A DNA stretch of 64,000 bases, taken from Dillenia suffruticosa. Lineage: Eukaryota > Streptophyta > Magnoliopsida > Dilleniales > Dilleniaceae. The notes beneath the pieces were generated by a model. The model had not been told where the DNA came from, made no database searches, and saw only the letters and a list, made by a program, of their open reading frames with translations. A program made the translations under genes and the position numbers. Below are positions 55,501 to 64,000 of the stretch, one piece after another. The stretch lies in NCBI GenBank assembly GCA_033439265.1, contig JAVTVX010000019.1, forward strand, positions 21,726,039 through 21,790,038, in the 5' to 3' direction. Numbering within the stretch: the stretch's first letter is position 1; every line of letters begins with the position of its first letter.

Positions 55501-57765
55501 ACTTTAGTGTGCTTGTGCTTTATGCTACCAATCACTTATAGCGTTATTGAGCGGGCTCGGAAGACTGTTCGTGGTTCTGCAGATGATATAGGCTGGCTGC
55601 AATGTGCGTCTGAAATGCCTTCAGTTGAGGATAATACTGAAAGGTTCTTGAAAATTCTCGACCACATCAGGTACTGTGCACCTTTTGCTGCTTTCTGCAG
55701 CTGAAATCTGTATAAATACATGGTTAGGGATTGCCACTGTTGATTTGCTCGTTTTCCTTTCCAGACATGGCGTACATAAGTTGCCAGATTCAGTGGTTTA
55801 CTTGTTGGTTCCAGGTACAATTTGTGCGCCTATCTTTTAACAAATTTAATGAAAATAGAAATTCATAACAATGAGGGTAGTTGTTGTCAGTCTTGGGTGT
55901 GAAAATGTATATGAAGCTCGTCTTTTCCATTTTCTAATGTTGCAAATGTGATTAAAGACCTTTAGCTTTACAGAAGTGCAATGTTTGATAATCTGAGACC
56001 ATTTGAGCTTGCATGTGAATGCATTTTGTCATTGTGAGCTTTGTTAAAACTTCCTTACGCAGTTTTTTGCAGTAGAAGAATGTAAGGATTGAGTGGTCCA
56101 AAATGGACTCCATACATTGGGGGTGTTCTGCACTTTACAGTGGCAGACTATGATTTAGAACCTTTTAACTTCAGGGTTCCCCTAGCTCAACCGTCCACCA
56201 TTGCTGTATACTGAGAAAGACTTTATATTACAATCCTTTTTAAGATCGTTTTGAGTTCATTCATCCATTTTCTTTTCCCTTTAAGCATTTTATATTTCCT
56301 TATCTTTTCATGGTCTGCCTTGTGAATGTAATGCCCTCATAGATTCTCTTTATCTCTAATAAAAAATAAAATCAAATGGAGAGGATGAGTTGATTGTTTT
56401 CTTCAGAAGTTCAAATCCAGTTCCTAAAATATGTGTTGTACTTTGCAGGTCTTTTCAGCAATCATGGCACACAATATTTTATTAGTACAAAAACATGTTT
56501 CTCAAAAATGGGTTTGGCTTGTCATATTGCCAAGATTCACAGTGAGGTGATTGTTATCATTACATCCACAGCTCTTTTGTTGCCTTGTATGCATTTTGCG
56601 TATTGAGATGTTCAATATTCAGGCTTCAGTTGAGAAAAATGCAAGCGTGATAAAGGATTATGTCAAAGAAATTTACTGGGGTTCCAATAAGCGTGTGTTG
56701 CTTCTAGGACATAGTAAGGGGGGAGTAGATTCTGCAGCTGCTTTATCAATGTACTGGCCGGAGCTGAAAGATAAAGTTGCTGGGTTAGCATTAGCCCAGA
56801 GTCCATATGGTGGTAGCCCAATTGCTTCAGATATCTTGCGAGAAGGACAGCTTGGTGATTATGTCAACGTACGGAAAATGATGGAGCATCTGTTTTGTAA
56901 AGTTGTCAAGGTACAACAGCTTACTTTGTTCCATTTTGTCTCTTTGTGCAATGGTAGGTATCCTTTTGGGGTGGTAATTGATTTTTCATTCACCACACTT
57001 TCCCATTGGATTAGCTTTGTTTGATGGTTCCTCGTGTCTGATTTCTATTGAGATTTTTGTGGATGTTGGTTTTTTTTTTGGGGGGGGGGTCTTTTTTTTG
57101 CGCCTTATCTTGAATCTGACCTCCATATGTTGCCCACAATGTGCCTACATTTCCTCTCCACAACTTGTTCTTGTTCCCCTACTAATTAAATTCTATTTTC
57201 TAGCTAGATCAGCAAGCTCACTGTCATATCAAATGTGCAATTTTGACTCTCGCATCTAATTATCTCGGTTTTGAAGGGTGACTTGCAAGCTCTAGAAGAC
57301 TTGACCTATGAGAGAAGGAAGGAGTTCTTGAGGAAGTACCCTTTGCCCAGGGAACTCCCCGTTGTTTCATTCCACACAGAAGCCAGCATCAGTCCTGCAG
57401 TTCTATCTACACTATCTCATGTTGCTCATGCAGAACTGCCAACACCACTATTAACAGGCGAGCTCATTAAAGTTCCAGTGGTAATGCCTCTGGGGGCTGC
57501 TATGGCTGCTTGTGCACAGCTTCTCCAGATCAGGTATGGCGAGAAGAATGATGGTCTGGTCACTTGCCGTGACGCCGAAGTCCCTGGCTCAGTAGTGGTA
57601 CGACCAAAGCAAAAATTGGACCATGCCTGGATGGTTTACTCCTTGTTAAAAGACGACCCTTCTGAGGCCAGTCCTTCTCAAGTGTGTGAGGCTCTTCTGA
57701 CGCTGCTTGTGGAGGTTGGGCAGAAGAAGAGACATGAACTCACCAAGAAAGTTGAATGGGATTGA
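51881..57765 (+). CDS. Alpha/beta-hydrolase (lipase-like) family protein, 9 exons
   Basis: Proposed exons: 51881-51928, 52365-52491, 52746-52799, 54361-54619, 55542-55670, 55765-55814, 56449-56546, 56623-56910 and 57277-57765. All phases join, giving about 513 aa. The N-terminal part is Ser-rich and looks disordered (residues 60-150). The hydrolase fold begins around LPDSVVYLLVPGLFSNHGTQ. The nucleophile elbow is GHSKGG (Ser near 286); candidate acid and base are Asp in EKNDGLV (near 443) and His in KLDHAWMVYS (near 467). A conserved plant family of unknown substrate, probably a soluble serine esterase or lipase. The start ATG is chosen because exon 1 joins in phase to exon 2; exons 1-3 are the least certain. 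Exon 3 has a NAGNAG acceptor (CAGCAG), so Ala may be included or skipped. Confidence 0.85.
52501..52534 (+). repeat. T34 tract just after a splice donor
   Basis: A run of 34 T begins ten bases into intron 2 of the hydrolase gene, directly after the donor GTGAGTGCC. No other use is visible. Confidence 0.9.
53812..54185 (-). mobile_element. 3' end of a plant LINE (L1-like), fragment
   Basis: The minus strand reads FWWAKSARIFKNQQTASSIY followed by WDKITFYASLWS, the kind of sequence found at the C-terminal end of plant L1 ORF2 proteins (N/ARIF...W..I...ASLW). After its stop comes a T-rich 3' tail, TTCTTATTTCTTCATCAATA, then TTAAAAAA, typical of plant LINE ends. The reverse transcriptase core is absent: a 5'-truncated insertion in hydrolase intron 3. 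Confidence 0.55.
55060..55229 (+). repeat. Two nearly identical 85-bp tandem units, each with hairpin potential
   Basis: The unit starting GCATGTCATTATATTGACTT at 55060 is repeated at 55145 with only a few substitutions. Within each unit TCATTGTATTG near the start is complementary to CAATACAATGA at the end, and an inner CAAAATGGC pairs with GCCATTTTG (in the first unit ACCATTTTG). It lies in intron 4 of the hydrolase gene. Confidence 0.85.
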
Positions 57766-59690
57766 ATGGCTTGTCAGGATCTTGCTGCGATCTTTCTTCT
57801 TGTAAATTTTGTTCCAATTTTCTTGGTATAAACCTTTCCCTTTTTGTTGCCGAATAAGTTAATAAAGATGAGAAAAGGTTTTTTTTTTTTTTTTTTTTTC
57901 CTGGTCTTTTTACGTATGTGTAGTTTGTAACATATTGGGACTTGCTTTTTTTTCACTTTTTTTTGAATTTTTAAAGAAAATTGTATTAGAAGTATGGAAG
58001 AATGTATAAAAACTCTAAATAATAAAAAATCTTCATTAGTCAAAAAAGAATACAAACAGCTAATGACTCCATTACCATTGCTTTTGTTTTGGAAAGGTTT
58101 TGTTAGTGTTGGCTCAAATATGAAGAGGGTGGACCGAAGTTGCCTCCAATCATCCTCAAGTCTCCGATTTTGCACGACCATTGTTTGTCACTTTGGACTA
58201 TATATATGTCTTTGTTCCATGCTTGGCTTGGATATAAATTGATGCAATGGAATATAAATGTTTTGGAACCTTAAAACAATCGAGCAAAACTAAGGAATTT
58301 TGAATTCAGTATTATTGACAATGTCATCAAATGAAAAATAATAGAGCAAAGCCACAAAGGGAAAAAACACTCAAAAATTCCTGCACTATCTCTTCAATTT
58401 CTCTTCGGCTTCCAAGTTTAAACATTATCAAATATTTCTTTTAGCACGCAGTACTAGCATGGAGTGGTTGCCGAGCAAACCAAAACCAAGTGGATCGTGG
58501 GTAAACATTCATTTTTTGCTTTCATCGACAAAAAAAAAATAAATAATTTTTTTATTCTCAAATTTTAAATATAAGATTTAATTAAAAAATTTAATATTTT
58601 ATTTACTTGATCCATCGTGTATGTTGATTATTTTTATTATTTTTAAAATACAACGCGTCGTTCCAAGCCCAACACGTCTCCATCGATAAGGGATACCATC
58701 ATCTTTATCCGGTGTCGATAAACACATCATCCCAAGACGCTTGCAAGCACACAAACAAAAGCCCACCATTTTTGTCAACCCTCACCCATCCATTCCAACT
58801 GTTGGCCTCTCGCAACATTATGCAAAATTTGCATTCCAGGCTAAAAAGAGAGCGTTAGAAATGCAACACTTGCGAAAAGTTTATGAAAGAAAATACTTTT
58901 AGACCATTTTATCTCCAAAAAAATCAGTTTTTATTTTTAGTTTGAAACAAACATACAATTCCTATATTTTTCCATTTTAAATTGATAACGATTTATAAAT
59001 TTCGATGCGGTGATAACTCCGTTAAACATAATCTTTTAATTAAAAATATTTAAAATTAAATAATAAGTTAAAATATTATTGAACATTATATATTTCAAAT
59101 TTCTATCATCCCGTATACTAATAGTATTATAATATTATTATAATTATATTACAATCGTAATAACTGTATCATATTTAATAATTATCAAATTATGATAAAT
59201 TTGTAATAATTAAGTTATAATTGCTATAGAATAATATTATTTTTAATTTAAATTGTAATCGCGAGAATAGTGATAAGTAATTAGAAAAAACTATATTTGT
59301 TTGGACAATAAATTCATCTAACAGGTAAATTACAAATGCAAAATTCCTCCTAAAAAAGAAAAATTTTGCAAATTTGGTTCGAGGGCGCTTGGCATGTAAG
59401 CACCGCTTTGGAAAAAAAAAAAAAAAAAAAAAAGAAAAGTAAAATTACTACATTGCCAGACCCAATATAATGCTGTCGGATAAAGACTCGAGTCAAAACG
59501 AGGATATTATAGTCATTTGGTTCAACTCCCAATCACATTCCAACCCCCCGGTTCTATCATCCCGGGTGACGTAATCCACTGCCTTGGATTTTACGAGCAA
59601 GATACGGTGAGAACGATCACTGTTTTTATGACGAAAATACCCTCCACACTTCCCTCAAATTTCTCTCCTCTCCTGATATTCTAAACTCCG
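57766..59690. other. Intergenic region between hydrolase and HUB1-like gene
   Basis: Contains the hydrolase 3' UTR, a T-run at about 57880-57900, AT-rich DNA at 58540-59300 and an A-run at about 59411-59433. No gene was recognised. The last 150 bases are GC-richer and likely promoter. Confidence 0.5.
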
Positions 59691-59709
59691 CTCTCTCTGC
59701 TCCCAAAAC

Positions 59710-59793
59710 AGAGAGAGAGAGAGAGAGAGACGCCCACTGCGCCGAGAGAGAGAAACTGCGAGTGTTTCAGAGGGAGAGAGAGAGAGAGAGAGA
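59710..59793 (+). repeat. (GA)n tracts in the HUB1-like 5' leader
   Basis: Two GA runs, about 59710-59729 and 59774-59793, lie within 290 bases of the start codon. Confidence 0.9.
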
Positions 59794-59914
59794 GTGAGAG
59801 GGAGAATTGGTTTTGCAAAGCTCACGGCCTAGGGTTTTCGTTGGTGAAGAACGGTTATTTTGATGTTATTTTTTTTCTAGGGTTTGTGAGGGTTAGGTTA
59901 CGAATTGGTGAACA

Positions 59915-59945
59915 AGAGAACCCTAATTGATTAGGGTTAGGGTTT
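59915..59945 (+). promoter_or_regulatory. telo-box-like motif (TTAGGGTTT) in the leader
   Basis: ATTAGGGTTAGGGTTTGGGG lies about 60 bases before the ATG. The reverse complement of AAACCCTAA is a common element near the start of plant housekeeping genes. Its use here is inferred. Confidence 0.35.
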
Positions 59946-59990
59946 GGGGGCAGAGTTTTATAGGGATGCAATAGGGTCTAGGGTTTTCAA

Positions 59991-60049
59991 ATGGGTAGCA
60001 CTGGCGAGCCAGACCGGAAAAGGCGTCACTTTAGCTCAATCTCTCCTAC

Positions 60050-60098
<49 letters not shown>

Positions 60099-60143
60099 GC
60101 TGCTAAAAAGCAACCCTTTTGCCCTCCTTCCGAAGACAAAAAG
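59991..60143 (+). CDS. HUB1: E3 ubiquitin-protein ligase BRE1-like 1 (HUB1), first exon only
   Basis: The exon encodes MGSTGEPDRKRRHFSSISPT, eighteen alanines, then KKQPFCPPSEDKK, and ends at a GT donor (AAG^GTCTAA) in phase zero. The N-terminal sequence is that of plant HUB1/BRE1 homologues, which ubiquitinate histone H2B on chromatin and affect dormancy, flowering time and circadian genes through a C-terminal RING finger. The coiled-coil and RING exons were not found in the remaining 3.9 kb, so the gene runs out of the window through a long first intron. The poly-Ala run is coded almost wholly by GCT (a GCT microsatellite) and is longer than I know for this protein. ATG context AAAATGG is good. 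Confidence 0.85.
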
Positions 60144-60426
60144 GTCTAATCATTTCCATTATCTCCTCAATTTTTGAGTATACGAAACTTTGATCGATTG
60201 TTCTCTGTAATCTAATTGGTGTTTTATCTGCACTTTTTGCGTGGTTGAAATTGTGGTGTTAAGCCTTTTGGATCGGATTTTGTTCAATTTTTACCCACTG
60301 ACTTGTTTTATTTGAAGTAGGGTAAAGATCAGATCTTTTATTGTTTTGATGCCGTGAAACTTGTTTTCCTCGTTTGGGTTTCAGTGAGAAAAGATAATAC
60401 TTATGTTGCCCTTCATAATTTGAGTA

Positions 60427-61690
60427 ACGATCCTATTTTTGATGGGTTTAGTATCTCGATGCAGGACTGCTTGAAGTAGTTTTCGTAATTAGTGGGAGTT
60501 AGTCGTGCTATTAAATTTTTTTACAGGAAATGAGAGAGGGTAGATGTTTGTATTCAACGCATATGAATAAAAATGCAGATTTGATGTAATAAATGAAGTG
60601 TACTCCGGTCACGGAAGCATGTCTTTTAATCTTATCTTTTAATCTTGGACGGGATGCCTAATGGAAAGGATTTTGTTTAAAATGTAGAAAGAATTAAAGA
60701 AAGTTTATCAAATGCTTTGCCTACCAAAATAGCAATACTTGTTTAACAAACATTGACAAAACCAGAAAATCTTTGTTGCATTTTGGCTAAATAAACCCAT
60801 TACTAGTACTTCAGGTTATCACAAGTTCAAATCCTTTTTTTTTTTGGTTGGGTTATAAGATGCGATTAATCACGGATGAGTTCCCCCCTGGCGGTGTCAC
60901 TTATCTTTTTTTCACTTTGAATCTATCCAATCTCTTCTAAGGTGCAAATCATCACTAAGGCTAGAAATAACTTAATTAACAGGGCTGGCTTGACTTGGCT
61001 CTTTCATTTAGCTTAGCAAACTCGGCATGAATAGTAGGGTTTGGAGGAAATGATTCTATTTTTGATGGGTTTAGTGCCTTGTGCCAGGATTGTTTGAAGT
61101 AGTAAGTGAATTAGTATGCGTGGTGTATTATTATTATTTTTTTTTACAGGAAATGAGAGAGGGGTATAAGAATTTAGTTTTGATGTGATGTCTGAAGTGT
61201 CTCTGGTCTTGGAAATGCCTTTTAACCTTGGACAGGATGCCAAATGGAGAGGATTTTGTTCAAAATGTAAAAGAAATTGAAGAAAGTGTATCAAATGCTT
61301 TTCCTTACCAAAGTAGCTACATGTTTAACATACATTGATGAACTGGAAAATCTTAGTTGTGTTTCAGTTAAAAAAACCCATTATTTTGTACTTTAAGGCT
61401 ATCACCTGTTCAGATCCTTTTTGTGGTTGAGGATATATAAGAACTGATTAATTAGGGACGAGCTCTCTCTCTCTCTCTCTCTCTCTGCCCCCTCTCTCCC
61501 CCTTGTCGTTAATCTTAATTTGCTGAATCTTTCGAATCTCTTCGTTTCCATCTTTGAAGCACGAACCTTATAAAGTGCAAACCATCATTTAAGGCTACAA
61601 ATAACTTAAACTAATACAGCTTGTTCATGGCTTGGTTTGGCTCAGCTTGGCTCTCTCATTAAGTTTAGCAAGCTTAGCATGAACACAGTT
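60427..61690 (+). repeat. Diverged tandem duplication, period about 620 bp
   Basis: CTATTTTTGATGGGTTTAGT occurs at about 60433 and 61050 and starts two long units. Shared landmarks in order are GGAAATGAGAGAGG, GGATGCC(T/A)AATGGA, TATCAAATGCTTT, AATAA-rich 'ACCCATTA' and a 'GGCT(T/G)GGCTT' patch near the end. Many substitutions and indels separate the units. Confidence 0.8.
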
Positions 61691-63049
61691 TCATACTTAT
61701 GAGCTTGAGCATATTATTTAGCCTCATTACATGGATAGGCTAGTTAATCTAGTTTGAACAAGATTTTTAGACTCATTTGTGATGTCCTCCTCATTAAGAA
61801 CGGGAAAAACAAACAAAATAGTTTGGACATCGTCACTCTTCGCTCAACCTGTCTGATTTTTTCTCTAATCATCATTGCACCTTGCAACTTGAAACTTGAA
61901 ACTGCTAATATTCCCAAATATTCAAATATCTCCAAATATTTAGCTTCATGGTTGAAGTCTAAACAAGTTGACTTTTTGGGTGTAAACTGTCTTGATATGA
62001 AGCTTACATAAAACATGGGTTATGGAGATGTGGTGAGGTGATACAACAAATTCTTGAAAATAGGTGTAGTACAAATGGGAGATTATATTTGTTTAAATAT
62101 TATAAACATAACTCCTAATCAATTTGCATGATTTGTTCGTGACTAGTATGAAGAGTTGTATTTGATCTACACGGTAAAATGATATTTGTGTAAACTTATA
62201 CTATATGAAGAAGCATTTAATTTGAATCTCCTCCCGCATTTTAAGTATTCTTGATTTTCCCTTTTAGTGGGACAATATGGATAATTAAGTTAAGAGAAAA
62301 TAACCAACTATATCTAAGCATGCATGTTCTTTTTTATCCATTTATTAACCGGCCTAACTGAAGCCTTTTTTGGGTAAAAAATCACCTGTTAAAGTCTTTA
62401 GTATAGCTTGTATCTTCAGAAATTATGAGTCCAAATAATGTCCAAAAAATATATACATACTATTAGGTGCATATCTTTAGAAAGCTTTTGAGAGATTATT
62501 TATGTGTGTGCTGTGTGCCATTCTCATTGAAGCTATTTTTTGCGACATCGGAATCTGAAGAATAGGGTATTCTTCCAAGTGAGGGATATCAACTGTGAAC
62601 ATGTACAATTTTTAATCTACTATTTGAGTACTTGGGGACTTCATCAAGTGAGCTATTCTGGTATTCTAATATAGTTTTGGCAGCGAAGGAAAACATGATA
62701 TCCTAAAACAGTTTTGTGCCATCAATGTGTATATAAGCACATTATTTATGCTACTAGTGGGTTTAACTGTAATCTGAAATAAAATTGTTGTTTAGTTTCG
62801 AAGAAGTTTTTTTCTTTTGCCCGTAGGAAAGGAATCTGAGAAGCTTCCATAAAGCGTTTGATGTCTAAACAATTGAATACACCATGTATCAGACGGAGGT
62901 TAGGTGACTTTGTCTTGCATCTGATACAGATTTGATACAACTTCCATTTGGTGAGATTGGTATAAGTATTTTTTTCCTTTGCATGGAGAGAGTCTGATTT
63001 TATATCTTCCCTTCCTCATTCACATCTTAGTTCTTCATCTAATATACAC

Positions 63050-63660
63050 GCACATACACATTGTTTGTGCTACAAGAAGTCTATGCCAGAAGGAAGAACT
63101 TGCATGGGATAGCCCTCGAGTATGTTGTTGAGCATATGGAAAATATATGGTGTTTAATGAAAGGCAGCACTGGATACGCCAAGTTGATTATTCAATGCCT
63201 ATTATTGATGATCATAGTATTGCGTATGGATATGGCTCTTCTTGTGTTTTTGTCTCTTGGCCCATTTTGGAGCCCAAGGAGAGATCCTGGGGATGGTATG
63301 GACCCGAGCCCAAGGAGAGATCTTGGGGACGGTGTGGACCTGACCCGCTTCATTTATTTTTGTAGTACCTGACCAGCATATATTTATTGTCCTCCTTAAG
63401 GGTTTTTTGGGTAGTTGAATTTATTGTGAGAGCTTTGGTTTTATTTTGGTGGCTAGGGTTTGTGAGAGTTCTCCAGCATCTTTATATCTTTGATTGATTA
63501 TAGTGAAATTTGCTCCTCTTTGCATTGGCGGAGGTAGGGTCCTCAGCCAAATTGCGTAAAGATTGTCTCTCTCTTCTTTATAAGCTTTCCAGGTGTTACG
63601 TTTCTACCATTGTTGTTCTAGTAGTTTTCATCTTAAAATTTTCATACTCCATAGATGCTT
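63050..63660 (+). mobile_element. Possible Ty1-copia LTR fragment with a 36-bp doublet
   Basis: GATTATAGTGAAATTTGCTC followed by GGCGGAGGTAGG and CCAAATTGCGTAAA (63496-63559) resembles the R-U5 part of plant Ty1-copia LTRs (TAGTGGA...GGACGTAGG...CCGAACCACGTAAA). Upstream, 36 bases (GAGCCCAAGGAGAGATC...) are repeated head to tail at 63270-63305 and 63306-63341. No coding part of an element was found. The call rests on motif resemblance only. Confidence 0.35.
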
Positions 63661-64000
63661 TGCAAAACCTTTTGTTTCTCAATTTAGCTGACTATTCCAA
63701 AACTGAACATGAACTTCATTATAACTTTTCAATGAGTGTGCTTGGTTGTGAGGATTGGATGCTTCTCTTTCAGACTTCACATATGCTTCGTATGCTAGAC
63801 TTTTTGTCTTAAGTTGCTTGCAAGCATATATTTTGCCTTTCCAATGCGCGGTATAAATATCAGTCATGGTGTGGATGCTTTCTTGGCCAAAATGACATTA
63901 ATCGTGGACTGTAACATATTGAATTTCTCATCTCGGATAAAAAGGGTTTCTCCAGTCTGTGGGGGTTTTGCAATTGCATTGTGGCAAAGCCGCGAGCCGT

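Larger units (their letters stand above)
60144..64000 (+). other. HUB1-like intron 1 (no further exon seen)
   Basis: The stretch after the first HUB1 exon contains a large tandem duplication (60427-61690), a (CT)n tract at 61462-61486 and a possible Ty1-copia LTR piece near the end. No exon matching the expected next HUB1 block could be found. The true intron length is unknown because the window stops. Confidence 0.55.

Noticed and set aside
57774-58181. Lys-rich minus-strand frame after the hydrolase gene
   Set aside because: Antisense of AT-rich 3' flanking DNA with homopolymer runs; no domain.
59944-60177. Plus-strand frame with a Leu run, looking like a membrane protein
   Set aside because: The same GCT microsatellite read one frame off; the HUB1 frame matches a known conserved N-terminus.
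1-64000. CRISPR arrays, operons, phage or bacterial islands
   Set aside because: The direct repeats found are tandem or dispersed plant repeats without regular unique spacers, and the genes are intron-bearing nuclear plant genes.

Overview
The window is nuclear DNA of a flowering plant, most likely a eudicot; the species cannot be fixed from sequence alone. Evidence: intron-rich genes with GT-AG borders and T-rich acceptors, a DYW-type PPR gene (a land-plant family), plant-specific gene families, AT-rich intergenic DNA, many (GA/CT)n tracts near gene starts, and remnants of plant Ty3-gypsy, LINE, SINE-like and possibly Ty1-copia elements.

Layout: 1.9-4.3 kb, decayed 3-hydroxyisobutyryl-CoA hydrolase-like gene (+). 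6.0-14.2 kb, complete 20-exon mitochondrial elongation factor G (+). 15.6-19.2 kb, 4-exon PLAC8/cell number regulator 6-like gene (-), whose promoter region faces a decayed gene for a small plant membrane protein (19.9-22.1 kb, +). 22.5-28.7 kb, complete 9-exon nucleoporin NUP62 gene (-). 30.5-32.6 kb, wreck of a Ty3-gypsy element. 33.6-40.3 kb, second NUP62 copy (-) whose last exon is replaced, in frame, by two exons of a foreign coiled-coil protein. 40.3-45.2 kb, AT-rich DNA with a polypurine satellite-like block and other repeats. 45.27-45.34 kb, tRNA-Arg(CCT) (-). 45.4-47.7 kb, single-exon DYW PPR protein (+). 48.1-48.9 kb, broken type III polyketide synthase (+). 51.9-57.8 kb, 9-exon alpha/beta-hydrolase (+). 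59.99 kb onward, first exon of a HUB1/BRE1-like histone H2B ubiquitin ligase (+), whose intron 1 fills the rest of the window.

The genes are independent housekeeping or regulatory loci: organelle translation and RNA editing (MEFG, PPR), nuclear transport (NUP62), chromatin (HUB1), lipid or ester metabolism (hydrolase) and metal or cell-size related membrane proteins (CNR6). They do not form a pathway.

The most interesting object is the NUP62 segmental duplication. The downstream copy keeps eight exons with intact frames and splice sites, lost the conserved NUP62 C-terminal exon, and reads in phase into an unrelated coiled-coil sequence, predicting an 808-aa chimeric protein. Two copies of the same intron-end sequence lie 27 bp apart at the joint, so either acceptor keeps the frame. 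All exon borders were read by hand from the sequence; no search or RNA evidence was available.
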